A stretch of DNA of 64,000 nucleotides from Pandoraea apista (GCF_001465595.2 NZ_CP013481.2:4216001-4280000), one strand, 5' to 3'. Counted from the first letter of the stretch, positions 18,417 through 28,563 are shown. Notes: a model not told the origin generated them from the letters alone. Numbers and translations: made by a program.

Positions 18417-20427
18417 CCTGCAGCGTCCGGGGTTTGACGATCTGCTGAAGTGGCTCGCCCCATTTCCAGGGCGTGCGGCGACGGCAACCCGGGTCGCAAT
18501 CATCTGCGTGCTGACCACGCTCGTGGCAACCGCCTACGGCACGCCCGAAGCGGCACTCTCGGCCTATGTGGTCTTCTTTCTGATTCGCCCGGATCGCGTC
18601 ACGAGCATCGTCATGAGTGCGGCAATGCTCGTGCTGGTGAGCCTCATCGTGGGCTTCGTGCTGTTCATCGCCACGCTCGTGCTTGACAACCCGATGGTAC
18701 GGGTCGCCGCCATCGCCGGACTCTCGGCGGGGCTCCTGTTCGTCACCTCGGCCAGCAAGCTGCGCCCCGTCGGCGGGATTATCGCGATGATCGTCGGCTT
18801 CGCGCTCGACAAGCTTGGCAGCGTGCCACTCGGTGAAATCGCCACGCGTGCGTTGCTGTACGCATGGCTCATGGTCGCGATTCCGATTGGCGCCGCGATC
18901 TGCGTGCAACTCGCCATCGGCGCCTCGCCGCGAAAGCTCGCAGGCAACGAATTGGCGAGGCGATTGCGCATTGCGGCCCAGGTGCTGCGCAACCCAGACG
19001 CCCCGCGCGACGAGCTAGACGTCTGCCTGAGCGCCGGCGACGAAGAGATCGGCAAGTGGCTCAAGCGCTCGGTACTGGAAGGTTCGTCGGCACGCGCCGA
19101 CGCCGACGCGTTGCGACAGGCGACGTCGGCCACGTTTGCCATTCTCCTCGCCGCCGATCTGGTCGGCCGTGAACCGACAGCGCGGCTGCCCGCCACGTTT
19201 GCCGCGCCCTTGGCCAGCGCACTGGAACGTATGGCGGAGATGCTCGAGGCTGGTGGCTACCCGGTCGATATTGCCCCCTCCGACCTGCCGCTGCCACCAT
19301 CCGATGCACTCGCAACACTGACACCGCTCGCACGTGTGGCTGTCGGGCGTCTGAGCGACGCCATCAGCGGCTTCACGAGGGTGAATGCCCCTGCGACCGC
19401 GCCCGACACCCAACCACCGGCGCACAGTGGGTTCTTCCTGCCCGATGCCTTCTCCAATCCGGATCATGTGCGGTACGCGCTCAAGACCACGGTCGCCGCC
19501 ATGATCTGCTACCTGCTCTACTCACTGCTGGACTGGCCCGGCATTCATACCTGCTTCATCACCGTCTATCTCGTGTCGCTCGGCACGACCGCCGAAACAG
19601 TCGAAAAGCTGACGCTGCGCATTGCCGGATGTATCGCCGGTGCGCTGGCGGGCACTGCGATGATCGTGTTCGTCGTCCCCGGTCTCACCACGATTGCCGG
19701 CCTGCTGAGCGTGGTCGCCGTCGGTGCGTGGCTATCGGCCTGGATTGCGTTTGGCTCGCCGCGTATCGGCTATGCCGGTTTTCAAATCGCGTTCGCCTTC
19801 TTCCTGTGCGTCGTGCAGGGCCCGGCCCCGGCGTTCGATCTGACGATTGCACGCGATCGCACCATCGGCATTCTGATTGGCAACGTTGTCGTCTACCTGA
19901 TCTTCACCCGCGTGTGGCCCGTGAGCATGGCCGGGCACGTCGACGCTGCCCTTATCGAGTTGCGTCAGCGCTGGCGCGCGTTGACGACGATGCCATCCGC
20001 CAGCCTCCTGCGCGCGCAAGCCGCAAGCGCGATGGCCCGACGTGCGGCCTTGCAGAACGACATTGCGCTGACGCACTACGAACCGTCGTGGGTGCGTCCC
20101 GCACAGGACTGGACGGCGACGCGCCGGCGTGTGCTGGCCGAGCTTGAAGCGCTCGAAGGCCCGATGGTGCTGCTGGCGGAACGACATCCCGCCGACGCGA
20201 TCATCGACGGCTGGTTGACACGCCTCGACGCACGGCTCGATGGCGATGAACGCACCGGCTCCGCAGCATCGATTACCCCCACGTTATCCCCCTCGACCAT
20301 GTCATGGCCCGCTGATCAGGAGCGTCAATCGTTGCTGATGCTTGGTGACGCGCGCCTCATCCAACTCGACCATGCGATGCACGACGACAATGTGACGAAG
20401 GAGCCTGTTCCCCATGCGCCGGCTTGA
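18397..20427 (+). CDS. mdtO: FUSC-family inner-membrane efflux protein (MdtO-type)
   Basis: A 676-residue protein starting MALPAGDLQRPGFDDLLKWL at 18397, with GGAG upstream; a start at 18331 would lie deep in mdtN. Two blocks of hydrophobic helices (about residues 30-185 and 360-520), each followed by a cytoplasmic helical region, give the duplicated layout of fusaric-acid-resistance/AaeB-like (FUSC) proteins. E. coli MdtO is 683 residues, so length agrees. The pathway YtcA-MdtN-MdtO-MdtP is proposed to export aromatic or cationic toxic compounds; the actual substrate here is unknown. It overlaps mdtP by 14 bases. Confidence 0.88.
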   Translation: MALPAGDLQRPGFDDLLKWLAPFPGRAATATRVAIICVLTTLVATAYGTPEAALSAYVVFFLIRPDRVTSIVMSAAMLVLVSLIVGFVLFIATLVLDNPMVRVAAIAGLSAGLLFVTSASKLRPVGGIIAMIVGFALDKLGSVPLGEIATRALLYAWLMVAIPIGAAICVQLAIGASPRKLAGNELARRLRIAAQVLRNPDAPRDELDVCLSAGDEEIGKWLKRSVLEGSSARADADALRQATSATFAILLAADLVGREPTARLPATFAAPLASALERMAEMLEAGGYPVDIAPSDLPLPPSDALATLTPLARVAVGRLSDAISGFTRVNAPATAPDTQPPAHSGFFLPDAFSNPDHVRYALKTTVAAMICYLLYSLLDWPGIHTCFITVYLVSLGTTAETVEKLTLRIAGCIAGALAGTAMIVFVVPGLTTIAGLLSVVAVGAWLSAWIAFGSPRIGYAGFQIAFAFFLCVVQGPAPAFDLTIARDRTIGILIGNVVVYLIFTRVWPVSMAGHVDAALIELRQRWRALTTMPSASLLRAQAASAMARRAALQNDIALTHYEPSWVRPAQDWTATRRRVLAELEALEGPMVLLAERHPADAIIDGWLTRLDARLDGDERTGSAASITPTLSPSTMSWPADQERQSLLMLGDARLIQLDHAMHDDNVTKEPVPHAPA

Positions 20428-21961
20428 TCCGCCCACGCCTGCCCCGATGACTTCCCTCGCGGCCATGCTCACGCTGGTCGCGCTGGCGGGATGCGCGACG
20501 TCGTCGCTCGACATGGCGCCCGAGCGTCCGGATCGTCCATGGCAACCGAATACGGACGCCTCCGGTGCGATCCGGCCCGGCGCCCCCGTGCTGGCCAGTA
20601 CCTATCAGAATCGTGGCACTTACCGGCTGCCCGCCAACCCGGCGCTCGCCAACGTCTCACCCCCGCCCCCGCTTGAGCAGGACCACGCTTACACACTGCC
20701 CGAACTCATCGATCTGGCGCAGACGTCGAACCCCGCGACACGCATTGCATGGAACAACGCGCGTAACGCCGCACTGGTGGCAGGCGTGGCGAAAAGCGCC
20801 TATCTACCGCAACTGTCGCTGGCCGCGATGGGCCAGTACGCCGCCGCCCACAACTCGACGTCCAGCGTGCTGGGCGACTCGTCGGCCAGCGCTTCCACGC
20901 ATGGATTGACGTCGGTGGTGGCGTTGCAATGGCTGTTGTTCGATTTCGGCGGACGTGCCGCTCGTGTGGAAGCGGCGTCGCAAGCCTCGGTCGTGGCAAA
21001 TATCGGGTTCACTGCGGCGCATCAGCAGGTGGTGTACGACGTCAGCGTCGCCTTTTACACCTACCAGGCAGTGCGCGCGCGCATGGTGACGGCCGAGCAA
21101 GGCCTTGAGAATGCCGGCGCTGTGGCGGAGGCCGCCAGGTCGCGTTACCGGCGTGGCATCGGGACAGTGATCGAGGTCGCGCAAGCGAATCAGAACTACG
21201 CGCAGGCGAAATTGGCCCTCGTGCAGGCGCAAGGCGCGCAGAGCAATACCTATCTGACGCTGATTTCGGCGCTGGGCATCTCACCGCTGTCGAAGCCGAA
21301 GATTGCCGACATGCCGGTGCACGCGCTCTCGCCCGCGCTGCGCCAGCCGGTCGAGCAGATCGTCGCGACCGCGATTGCACGTCGGCCGGACGTGCTGAGC
21401 GCCTACGCCGCAGAGCGCGCGAACCTTGCGAAAATTCAGGCGGCAGAGTCGGACTTCAAGCCGAAGGTTTTCCTGTCGGCCTCCGGCGTCTACAACACCG
21501 GCAACGCTTCACTGTCAGCCGTGCCCGCCATCGGTCAGCAGTTGCCGACCGTCAATCTGAGCGGCGGCCGCTACGGCGGCAGCGTGATCATTGGCGTCTC
21601 GATTCCGCTCTACGACGGCGGGCTGCGCTCGGCAGCCCTCGCGCAGGCACGCAACGACGCGGACAGCGCGAGTACCCGGCTCGAACGCAGTCGTGAGGAG
21701 GCGGTGCGACAGGTCGTGGGCGCGCAAAACATGCTGCAAACCAGTCTGTCGGCACACGAAGCGGCCAAGGCGTTGATGGCGGCAGCGCAGACGACCTACG
21801 ACGCCGCATTCGACGCCTACAAACACGGCGTTGGCTCGATCACCGACGCCTTGCTCGCTCAGAACCAGCTATTGGCCGCCCGCAACGCCTACGCCGACAG
21901 TTACAGCAATGCGTTGTCCGCAGCGGCGTCGCTCGCGTTGGCGACAGGGGCCATCGACTGA
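20414..21961 (+). CDS. mdtP: Outer-membrane efflux lipoprotein (MdtP/NodT-type, TolC family)
   Basis: A 515-residue outer-membrane factor. A lipoprotein signal (LTLVALAGC, Cys near residue 27) is followed by an ~60-residue linker and two TolC-type repeats; the duplicated motifs are TRIAWNNARNAALVAGVAKS with SVVALQWLLFDFGGRAARVEA and RRPDVLSAYAAERANLAKIQAAESDF with GVSIPLYDGGLRSAALAQARND. It should form the trimeric outer-membrane channel for the mdtNO pump. It is the last gene of a four-gene operon whose members all overlap, which suggests one mRNA with coupled translation. No strong terminator follows directly. Confidence 0.9.
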   Translation: MRRLDPPTPAPMTSLAAMLTLVALAGCATSSLDMAPERPDRPWQPNTDASGAIRPGAPVLASTYQNRGTYRLPANPALANVSPPPPLEQDHAYTLPELIDLAQTSNPATRIAWNNARNAALVAGVAKSAYLPQLSLAAMGQYAAAHNSTSSVLGDSSASASTHGLTSVVALQWLLFDFGGRAARVEAASQASVVANIGFTAAHQQVVYDVSVAFYTYQAVRARMVTAEQGLENAGAVAEAARSRYRRGIGTVIEVAQANQNYAQAKLALVQAQGAQSNTYLTLISALGISPLSKPKIADMPVHALSPALRQPVEQIVATAIARRPDVLSAYAAERANLAKIQAAESDFKPKVFLSASGVYNTGNASLSAVPAIGQQLPTVNLSGGRYGGSVIIGVSIPLYDGGLRSAALAQARNDADSASTRLERSREEAVRQVVGAQNMLQTSLSAHEAAKALMAAAQTTYDAAFDAYKHGVGSITDALLAQNQLLAARNAYADSYSNALSAAASLALATGAID

Positions 21962-22068
21962 TCGGCGGGTTGCGTTGCGTCACGGCTGGCCACGACATCC
22001 GGGTAGCGGCAGACAAGTGCTATATTGCGGCCAGACTTCCCTCTCCACTCTCCGGAAACGAACATCGA

Positions 22069-22437
22069 ATGAAGCAATATGCCGGCAAGTCCGCTAGTGC
22101 GACGATCGGTGCCTGGCTAATGGTGGCGGCAGGCGCCGCGCTTGCGCAGACGAGCGCACCGCCCGCCGACGCCTCGGACGCGCGCGCCCTGGAGAAGCTC
22201 GCCCGCGAGCGCAATTGCATGACGTGTCACGCCACCGACCGCACCTTGCTCGCCCCGTCTTACCGGGAGATCGCCAAGCGTTATGCCGGGCAGGCCGGTG
22301 CCGTCGACGACATCGCCCGCTCCATTACGGAGGGCAGTCGCGGCAAATGGGGAAGCATTCCGATGCCCGCCGGCCCTCAGGTTGCGCCGGACGAGGCCAT
22401 CCGTCTTGCGCGCTGGATTCTCGGCATGTCGCGTTGA
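22069..22437 (+). CDS. Small periplasmic cytochrome c
   Basis: A 122-residue class I cytochrome c. A signal peptide (about residues 1-27, ending AALAQ) is followed by the single haem motif C50-M-T-C53-H54. The conserved APSYREIAKRY and the methionine region GSIPMPAGPQVAPDEA supply the sixth iron ligand, and WILGM closes the fold. It resembles cytochrome c551/c8-type electron carriers. The ATG at 22069 was chosen because it gives a proper signal peptide; a start at 21970 would put 33 charged residues in front of it. No terminal oxidase or reductase gene is adjacent, so the redox partner is not indicated. Confidence 0.88.
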   Translation: MKQYAGKSASATIGAWLMVAAGAALAQTSAPPADASDARALEKLARERNCMTCHATDRTLLAPSYREIAKRYAGQAGAVDDIARSITEGSRGKWGSIPMPAGPQVAPDEAIRLARWILGMSR

Positions 22438-22503
22438 GCCGTTGCCGTCATATCGGCTAACCGGTCTTTGCTGCGAGCGCGCCAACACAGCGTCGCTGAA
22501 GCC

Positions 22504-22866
22504 CTACCCTTGCGAGCGTACCTGCTTCGCAACCTCTTCGATGACGGCCTGCCGGATACGGTCCGGCAATTGCACCTGCAAGGCGTCGGCCACCTGTTTG
22601 CCGATCAGTTGCACCAGCCATGAGGTCTGGTCGATCAACGCGTCGTGACAGCGGCGCTCCACCATCGTCGTGATTTCATCGGCCAATTGCAGCGTGAGCC
22701 GTGCGCTCACGCGTTCCGCAAAAACCGCAACGTCGGCCGGTACCCCCTGCTCGACTACCGGTGCAGCAGACGGCGCCATGTGCGCTGGCGGCACGGCCTC
22801 GCCGGGCGCGAGCACTTCGGTCAGCGTGGGAATGCCGGGATCGGTGCGCTCGGGCTCGTTCGTCAC
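22504..22866 (-). CDS. DUF2486 family protein
   Basis: A 120-residue protein, read from a GTG at 22866, three bases after the holC stop. It has a Pro/Ala-rich first half and a helical second half (ERVSARLTLQLADEITTMVERRC and the ending RIRQAVIEEVAKQV). It matches what I recall of DUF2486, a small family seen next to holC in Burkholderia and relatives. Function is unknown; the helical C-terminus could mediate dimerisation. Co-transcription with pepA and holC is inferred from the spacing. Confidence 0.75.
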   Translation of the reverse strand: MTNEPERTDPGIPTLTEVLAPGEAVPPAHMAPSAAPVVEQGVPADVAVFAERVSARLTLQLADEITTMVERRCHDALIDQTSWLVQLIGKQVADALQVQLPDRIRQAVIEEVAKQVRSQG

Positions 22867-22868
22867 GG

Positions 22869-23285
22869 TCAGCCTCTCTGGTCGTAGTTGTTCAGCGTGT
22901 AGCCGCGATCCCGATAGAAACGGTAGCGCTCTCGGGCACCGGACAGTTCGTCCGGCGCGTCGCCCACGATCTCGACCACGCGTTCGAAACGTGCGAAGTG
23001 CGTGGGCACCCCAGGCGCCAGATTAAGCAGTACCTGATGATGCTGGGCCTCCTCGTCGGGGGCAGCCAGCACCACGGGTGTCTGCGCCGCGAGCGGATCG
23101 CGGGTGAAGCAGTGCGGCACGAATTCCAGCGGCGAAAACGTCCACAGCGCCTGATCGAACGCGCGCAGCATGTCGGGTTCCCCAACGACTACGAGCGTCT
23201 GCCCGGCCCCATAGACCTTGCGCGCGAACCGGCAAGCGTACTCGAGCCGGTTCGCCACATGCGTATGAAAGTCGACGCGGGTCAC
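22869..23285 (-). CDS. holC: DNA polymerase III chi subunit
   Basis: A 138-residue protein read from a GTG at 23285 that overlaps the pepA stop as GTGA. It starts [28 protein letters not shown], then [40 protein letters not shown] and a final [14 protein letters not shown], all typical of HolC. Chi is part of the clamp-loader complex and contacts single-strand DNA-binding protein. The pepA-holC order is conserved in many proteobacteria, which supports the call. An upstream start at 23396 would lie within pepA and is not credible. Confidence 0.92.
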   Translation of the reverse strand: MTRVDFHTHVANRLEYACRFARKVYGAGQTLVVVGEPDMLRAFDQALWTFSPLEFVPHCFTRDPLAAQTPVVLAAPDEEAQHHQVLLNLAPGVPTHFARFERVVEIVGDAPDELSGARERYRFYRDRGYTLNNYDQRG

Positions 23286-24793
23286 CGGGCCTCGCGATCG
23301 ATCAGGAACTGCGTGAGCAGCGGCACCGGACGGCCCGTTGCGCCCTTGGCGGCACCGCTCTTCCATGCCGTACCGGCGATGTCGAGGTGAGCCCACTCAT
23401 ACTTCTCGGCGAAACGCGCCAGGAAGCAGGCGGCAGTGACACTCCCCGCCGGGCGGCCGCCGATATTCGCCATGTCGGCAAAATTCGACTTGAGCTGCTC
23501 CTGATACTCGTCTTCGACCGGCAGACGCCATGCCGTGTCGCCCGTCGTGCGGCCCGCCGCGAGCAGTTCGTCGGCAAGCGTATCGCTCTTCGAGAAAAGG
23601 CCCGAATTCACGTGACCGAGCGCGATGATGCAAGCGCCCGTCAACGTGGCGACGTCGATCACGGCAGCCGGCTTGAATCGCTCGGCGTAGGTTAGCGCGT
23701 CACACAGGATCAGACGGCCCTCGGCGTCGGTGTTGAGCACTTCGATGGTCTGGCCGGACATGCTGGTGACCACATCGCCCGGCTTCGTTGCCTGACCGTT
23801 CGGCATATTTTCCGTGGCCGGCACGATCGCGATGACATTGAGCTTCAGGCCCATCTCGGCGACCGCGCGGATCGTGCCGAGCACCGAACCGGCGCCGCAC
23901 ATGTCGTACTTCATCTCGTCCATGCCTTCGCCCGGCTTGAGCGAGATGCCGCCGGAGTCGAAAGTCACGCCCTTGCCGACCAGCACGATCGGTGCCTGCT
24001 TGGCGCCGCCGCCCTCATATTTGAGGACGATGAAGCGCGGCGGTTGCACCGAGCCACGCGACACCGACAGGAACGATCCCATCTTGAGCGCTTCGATCTG
24101 CTTCGGGCCGAGGATTTCGGACTTGAGTTTGAATTCGCGTGCCAGCTTCTGCGCCTCGTCGGCCAGATACGTCGGGGTGCATACGTTGCCCGGCAGGTTG
24201 CCGAGGTCCTTGGTGAGCGCCATGCCGTTGGCAATGGCCTCGCCACGCTTGGCGGCGAGCTTGGCTGCCTTCAGCGCTTCCGGAGTTACCGCGAAAATGA
24301 CCTTGCGCAGCACCGTGGTGGCCGGCTCAGGCTTGCTCTTCATCTGCGTGAAGCGATAAGTGGCCTCGCGCAGGGCGAGTACCGAGGCGCGCACGGCCCA
24401 GGCCGTGTCCTGGTTGGCAATCTGGGCTTGCGATAGCGTCCAGATGGCATCGACGGCACGCGAAGCGAGCAGCGTGCGCACGGCCGCACGTGTGGCTTCG
24501 TTGAAACCCTTTTGCGTCAGCTTGTCCTCAGGACCCAGTCCGACGAACAGCACACGGGCGGGACTCCATCCGGCGACTTCGTGCAGCATAAGCGTGCTGC
24601 CGAGCTTGCCGTTGAGTTCGCCCCGCTTGACCATGCGTGCGAGCAGGCCCTTGCTGGCGACATCGAGCGCCTTGGCGAGCCCTGCAAGCGGCTGCTGCTC
24701 GAACACGCCAACCACCAGACACTCCGTCTTTGCGTTGGCAAGGTCGGCCTGGCCCGCCTTGGTCGAATCGAAGGCTTTTGTGCTAAAGTCCAT
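23282..24793 (-). CDS. pepA: Leucyl aminopeptidase (M17 family)
   Basis: A 503-residue M17 aminopeptidase that removes N-terminal residues from peptides; in E. coli PepA also binds DNA. It carries the catalytic metal-binding region [27 protein letters not shown] and the signature [10 protein letters not shown], plus [11 protein letters not shown]. The start at 24793 ([10 protein letters not shown]) is preferred over 24829, which would add 12 residues in the divergent promoter region. It is divergent from lptF with 91 bases between the starts, a layout widely conserved in proteobacteria, and is followed by holC with overlap. Confidence 0.96.
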   Translation of the reverse strand: MDFSTKAFDSTKAGQADLANAKTECLVVGVFEQQPLAGLAKALDVASKGLLARMVKRGELNGKLGSTLMLHEVAGWSPARVLFVGLGPEDKLTQKGFNEATRAAVRTLLASRAVDAIWTLSQAQIANQDTAWAVRASVLALREATYRFTQMKSKPEPATTVLRKVIFAVTPEALKAAKLAAKRGEAIANGMALTKDLGNLPGNVCTPTYLADEAQKLAREFKLKSEILGPKQIEALKMGSFLSVSRGSVQPPRFIVLKYEGGGAKQAPIVLVGKGVTFDSGGISLKPGEGMDEMKYDMCGAGSVLGTIRAVAEMGLKLNVIAIVPATENMPNGQATKPGDVVTSMSGQTIEVLNTDAEGRLILCDALTYAERFKPAAVIDVATLTGACIIALGHVNSGLFSKSDTLADELLAAGRTTGDTAWRLPVEDEYQEQLKSNFADMANIGGRPAGSVTAACFLARFAEKYEWAHLDIAGTAWKSGAAKGATGRPVPLLTQFLIDREAR

Positions 24794-24884
24794 CGCGCTT
24801 TCCTCGGGTAAAATTCGTACGAGCCGCAATTATCCGCTTTTTTCCGCGCTCGCCCAACCGCGAGAGCTCCCCAATCGTCATCAC

Positions 24885-26012
24885 ATGATTTTTCAGCGTT
24901 CCCTGCAGCGCGAGCTGAACTACACCGCCGGGGCCGTCTTCATGGTGCTGATCACCGTCATGCTCACCACCATGATGATCCGCATCCTGGGCTTCGCCGC
25001 GTCGGGGAAAGCCGATCCGCGCGACGTTCTCGTGCTGATCGGTCTGGCCGTGATCGGCTACCTCGCCGTCATTCTGATCGTGACGTTGTTCGTCTCGATC
25101 CTGTTCGTACTCACCCGCTGGTATCGCGACTCCGAAATGGTCGTGTGGTTTGCCTCGGGTCTGTCGATCACCAACTTCGTCAGGCCGGTACTGCGTTTTG
25201 CCGCCCCCTATCTGGCCGTGATCACGTTCTGCGCGCTGGTCGCCTGGCCGTGGGCGAACCAGCAGATCGCCGCCCTCGAAGCCCGGTTCGCCCAGCGCGA
25301 CGATGTCTCGATGATCTCGCCGGGCCAATTCCGCGAGAGCGCCGCCAGCCATCGGGTGTTTTTCGTCGAGACTGTCTCGCCGGACGCCACCAAGGTCCAT
25401 AACGTCTTCGTCTCCGGCACCGAGAACGGCAAAGTCAACGTGATCGTCTCCAAAGACGGTCATATCGAGACCGCCAAGGACGGCAACCGCTACATCGTGC
25501 TCGAAAACGGCCGCCGCTACGACGGGGTACCGGGTCAACCCGATTACCGCGTGATGGAGTTCGAGCGCTATGGCGTGAAGATCGACAACCCCACGGCGGT
25601 CGACGTCGACAATACGCCGACCAAGGGGGTGCCGACCACACGCCTGTTCCGCGAGATCCAGAATCCGATCTTCCGAGGCGAAATCGTCTGGCGGATCGGT
25701 CTGCCGCTGCTCGCGCTCTCCCTTGTGCTGCTCGCGGTGCCGCTCGCCTACCAGAATCCGCGCCACGGCCGGACCGTCAACCTCGTCATGGCCGTGTTGA
25801 TCTATCTCGGGTACACCAACCTGCTGAGCCTGTCGCAGGCCTACGTCGCGCAGGAACGCCTGCCGCTGGCCATTGGCGTGTGGCTGCTGCATGTGCTGGC
25901 CCTCGGCGTCATTGTGTTGCTCTACTTGCGTCGTATGCGGTTCCGCGGATTGTCAGGCCGCCGCCGTAACCATGGCGCAGGCGGGATGCGTGCGTCGGGA
26001 GGAACTCGCTGA
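24885..26012 (+). CDS. lptF: LPS export ABC transporter permease LptF
   Basis: A 375-residue inner-membrane protein starting MIFQRSLQRELNYTAGAVF at 24885. Longer in-frame extensions upstream run through pepA and are rejected. It has three N-terminal and three C-terminal membrane helices around a periplasmic beta-jellyroll domain (about residues 125-275), as in LptF/YjgP. With LptG and the ATPase LptB it extracts lipopolysaccharide from the inner membrane. Its stop codon shares one base with the lptG start (TGATG), so translation is coupled. Confidence 0.95.
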   Translation: MIFQRSLQRELNYTAGAVFMVLITVMLTTMMIRILGFAASGKADPRDVLVLIGLAVIGYLAVILIVTLFVSILFVLTRWYRDSEMVVWFASGLSITNFVRPVLRFAAPYLAVITFCALVAWPWANQQIAALEARFAQRDDVSMISPGQFRESAASHRVFFVETVSPDATKVHNVFVSGTENGKVNVIVSKDGHIETAKDGNRYIVLENGRRYDGVPGQPDYRVMEFERYGVKIDNPTAVDVDNTPTKGVPTTRLFREIQNPIFRGEIVWRIGLPLLALSLVLLAVPLAYQNPRHGRTVNLVMAVLIYLGYTNLLSLSQAYVAQERLPLAIGVWLLHVLALGVIVLLYLRRMRFRGLSGRRRNHGAGGMRASGGTR

Positions 26013-27151
26013 TGCGCATCTACGAGAAATATTTCGCGCGCCAGATCTATCTCGCGTTCCTGTTCGTTCTGCTTGCGTTCGTCGGTCTGTTCGTCTTCTT
26101 CGATCTCGTGAGCGAACTGGGCGACGTCGGACGCGGCGGATATCGCTTCCAGCATGCCCTCGCCTATGTGCTGCTGTTCGCCCCGCAGCGCATGTACGAA
26201 ATCATTCCGGTCGCCTCGCTCATCGCCGCCATCTACGTGTGTGCACAACTGGCGGGGAATTCGGAATTCACGATCTTCCGCGTCTCGGGACTCTCGACCG
26301 GTCAGGCGCTGCGATCCCTGCTGAAAATCGGTTTTCCGATCGTGCTGGTCACCTTCGCTATCGGCGAATATGTCGCGCCGAACGCCGAGCAGCTCGCGCA
26401 GAAGATTCGTCTCGAGGCATTGGGCAGCTCGGTCTCGGCCGGTTTTCGCTCCGGGGTCTGGGTCAAGGACACCGTGGATCAGAACGGTGTGCGCGTCACA
26501 CGCTTCATTAATGTGGGCACGCTCAATCCGGATAACACCATCGCCAACGTGCGCATTTACGAATTCGACGACAAGCTGCGCCTCGACAGCGTGCGGCTGG
26601 CAAAGCTCGGACAGTTCGACGCACCGAATTTCTGGAAGCTGACCGATGTGTCCGAGACGGTGTTCAGCGCGACCGACGACGCCACGGCGAGCAACGACCC
26701 GCTGCGAGCCCTGGTGCAGAGCAAGCAGGTGCATATCGACACGGTGCAGATGCGCTCGGAGCTGACGCCGCAGATTCTGTCGGTGCTGATGGTCTCGCCG
26801 GACAACATGGCCATTGGCAGCTTGTACCGCTACATCGGCCATCTGAAGGAAAATCAGCAGAACACCGACCGCTATAACCTCGCGCTCTGGCAAAAGCTGC
26901 TGTATCCCTTTGCCGTCTTCGTGATGATGGCGCTGGCGTTGCCGTTTGCCTATCTGCACGCACGCGCGGGTGCCATCGGTCTGAAGGTGTTCGGCGGGAT
27001 CATGCTCGGCATGAGCTTCCAGTTGCTCAACAACCTGTTCTCGCATCTGGGCTTGCTCAACACCTGGCCGGCGTGGTTCACGGCGGCGTTACCCTCGTTG
27101 CTCTATCTGGTGCTCGCCGTCGCGGCGCTGCGCTGGGTCGACAAACACTGA
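26012..27151 (+). CDS. lptG: LPS export ABC transporter permease LptG
   Basis: A 379-residue partner of LptF with the same layout: an N-terminal helix block starting MRIYEKYFARQIYLAFLFVLLAFVGLFVFFDLVSEL, a periplasmic jellyroll domain, and C-terminal helices containing LPFAYLHARAGAIGLKVFGGIMLGM. The MRIYEKYFARQIY start is typical of betaproteobacterial LptG. It acts in the LptB2FG complex at the inner membrane. It overlaps lptF by one base and is followed 10 bases later by the cbiX-like gene, which may be co-transcribed. Confidence 0.95.
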   Translation: MRIYEKYFARQIYLAFLFVLLAFVGLFVFFDLVSELGDVGRGGYRFQHALAYVLLFAPQRMYEIIPVASLIAAIYVCAQLAGNSEFTIFRVSGLSTGQALRSLLKIGFPIVLVTFAIGEYVAPNAEQLAQKIRLEALGSSVSAGFRSGVWVKDTVDQNGVRVTRFINVGTLNPDNTIANVRIYEFDDKLRLDSVRLAKLGQFDAPNFWKLTDVSETVFSATDDATASNDPLRALVQSKQVHIDTVQMRSELTPQILSVLMVSPDNMAIGSLYRYIGHLKENQQNTDRYNLALWQKLLYPFAVFVMMALALPFAYLHARAGAIGLKVFGGIMLGMSFQLLNNLFSHLGLLNTWPAWFTAALPSLLYLVLAVAALRWVDKH

Positions 27152-27161
27152 GGCGCGGATC

Positions 27162-27542
27162 ATGCACGGCAAGCCCGGCGTCATTTTGTTTGCTCACGGC
27201 TCCCGCGATCCGCGCTGGGCCGAGCCGTTCACACGGCTGCGCGACAAGCTGAGTGCGCAGCGTCCCGATGCCGATGTCCGGCTGGCGTTTCTTGAGTTGA
27301 TGACACCGGACCTTGCCGAGGCAGTCGCCGGCATGACGTTGCAGGGCGTGACCGACATTACGCTCGTGCCCGTCTTTCTGGGTCAGGGCGGCCATGTCAG
27401 GCGCGACCTGCCGGCCCTCGCCGACGCATGCGTCGCCGCACACCCCGGCCTCAAGCTGCACGTGAGTGCTGCCATCGGGGAAGACGACACGGTGCTCGAC
27501 GCCCTCGCCGAGTACTGCGGCAGGATGATGGATAGCCACTGA
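27162..27542 (+). CDS. cbiX: CbiX/SirB-family chelatase (sirohydrochlorin chelatase)
   Basis: A 126-residue single-domain class II chelatase. The N-terminal GVILFAHGSRDPRWAEPF holds the metal-binding His, and LVPVFLGQGGHVRRDLP holds the second conserved His; AFLELMTPDLAEAV is also typical. Short CbiX proteins insert iron, cobalt or nickel into sirohydrochlorin or its relatives. The SUMT gene (cobA) just downstream on the other strand makes the precursor, so a role in sirohaem for sulfite or nitrite reductase is likely, though the dehydrogenase step between the two is not encoded here. It is followed by a strong terminator. Confidence 0.88.
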   Translation: MHGKPGVILFAHGSRDPRWAEPFTRLRDKLSAQRPDADVRLAFLELMTPDLAEAVAGMTLQGVTDITLVPVFLGQGGHVRRDLPALADACVAAHPGLKLHVSAAIGEDDTVLDALAEYCGRMMDSH

Positions 27543-27581
27543 TCACGACACCACGGCCAATCCTGCGCCCTTGCCCAAAAG

Positions 27582-27616
27582 AAAACGGCGTCACAGATCA
27601 CTGTGACGCCGTTTTT
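27582..27616. terminator. Bidirectional Rho-independent terminator
   Basis: A 15-bp perfect stem, AAAACGGCGTCACAG (27582-27596) with CTGTGACGCCGTTTT (27601-27615), around the loop ATCA, flanked by A and T runs. It separates the convergent cbiX and cobA genes. Confidence 0.9.
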
Positions 27617-27654
27617 GCATTCAGTCGCGGGAAGCGAGGTTAGAAACGCCTCCG

Positions 27655-28443
27655 TCAGGCGGCCATCGCGGCCTGAGCCGCCCAATCGTGCAGCGACGCG
27701 GCGTCGGCATGAGCAAACGCCTCGCCGATCAACAGAACGCTCGGCTGCGCCGCGTCGAACCACGAGGCCGCCAGCCCCTGGCGAACGTCGCCGAGCGTGA
27801 GACGCACGCGCCGCTCGCGAGCGGTCGTTGCCGCCTCAACGATGGCCACGGGCGTCGACGCCGGTTTGCCCGCTGCGATCAACGCCGTCGCAATGTGCTG
27901 GGCGCTGTCGCGGCCCATGTAATAGACAAGCGAATCGGCCGACGCCTGCGCCGCAATTTCCGCAGATTCCGGCGCGCGGCTTTGCGTGGCGAAGGCCACG
28001 CTGCGGGCCACGCCACGCAGCGTGAGCGAGCGACCCAACGCCGCCGCACTGGCCAGCGCGGCCGTGATACCCGGCACAACCTCGACCGGGATACCCGCCG
28101 CCTCCAGCGCGCGCAGCTCCTCGTCTGCCCGGCCGAACAACATCGGGTCTCCCCCCTTCAGACGCACTACCAATGCATGGGTGCGAGCGTGATCGATCAA
28201 CTGCTTGTTGATGAAGTGCTGCGCGCTCGACTGCTTGCCGCAGCGCTTGCCGACCGCGATCCGCTTGGCTTGCGGGCACAGCGCGAGCATCTCCGGCTCG
28301 ACAAGCGCGTCGTGAAGCACCACGTCGGCTTGCGCCAGCAGTCGTGCGCCGCGCACGGTAATCAGATCGGCTGCGCCGGGGCCCGCCCCAACGAGATAGA
28401 CCTTGCCCGGTGCCTGACCGGCTTGCGAAGAAGTCACCATCAT
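27655..28443 (-). CDS. cobA: Uroporphyrinogen-III C-methyltransferase (SUMT)
   Basis: A 262-residue tetrapyrrole methylase that makes precorrin-2 from uroporphyrinogen III with two S-adenosylmethionine molecules. It has the family motifs VYLVGAGPGAADLITVRGARLLAQADVVLHD near the start, VRLKGGDPMLFGRADEE near residues 93-109, and VVPGITAALASAAALG. It lacks the N-terminal dehydrogenase/chelatase half of CysG. It is the last gene of the cysHDN block, 120 bases after cysN, which fits supply of sirohaem for sulfite reductase. Confidence 0.94.
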   Translation of the reverse strand: MMVTSSQAGQAPGKVYLVGAGPGAADLITVRGARLLAQADVVLHDALVEPEMLALCPQAKRIAVGKRCGKQSSAQHFINKQLIDHARTHALVVRLKGGDPMLFGRADEELRALEAAGIPVEVVPGITAALASAAALGRSLTLRGVARSVAFATQSRAPESAEIAAQASADSLVYYMGRDSAQHIATALIAAGKPASTPVAIVEAATTARERRVRLTLGDVRQGLAASWFDAAQPSVLLIGEAFAHADAASLHDWAAQAAMAA

Positions 28444-28563
28444 GATGCCGCCATGGTTTCAGGGGTAGGACGCCGGCACCTTCCAGGGAGCCGTGCGCCG
28501 TGCCATACAAAAGAGAACGTCTGTGTGTCGGGACGAGCGACGCGTACGACGCCAACGGCGTGG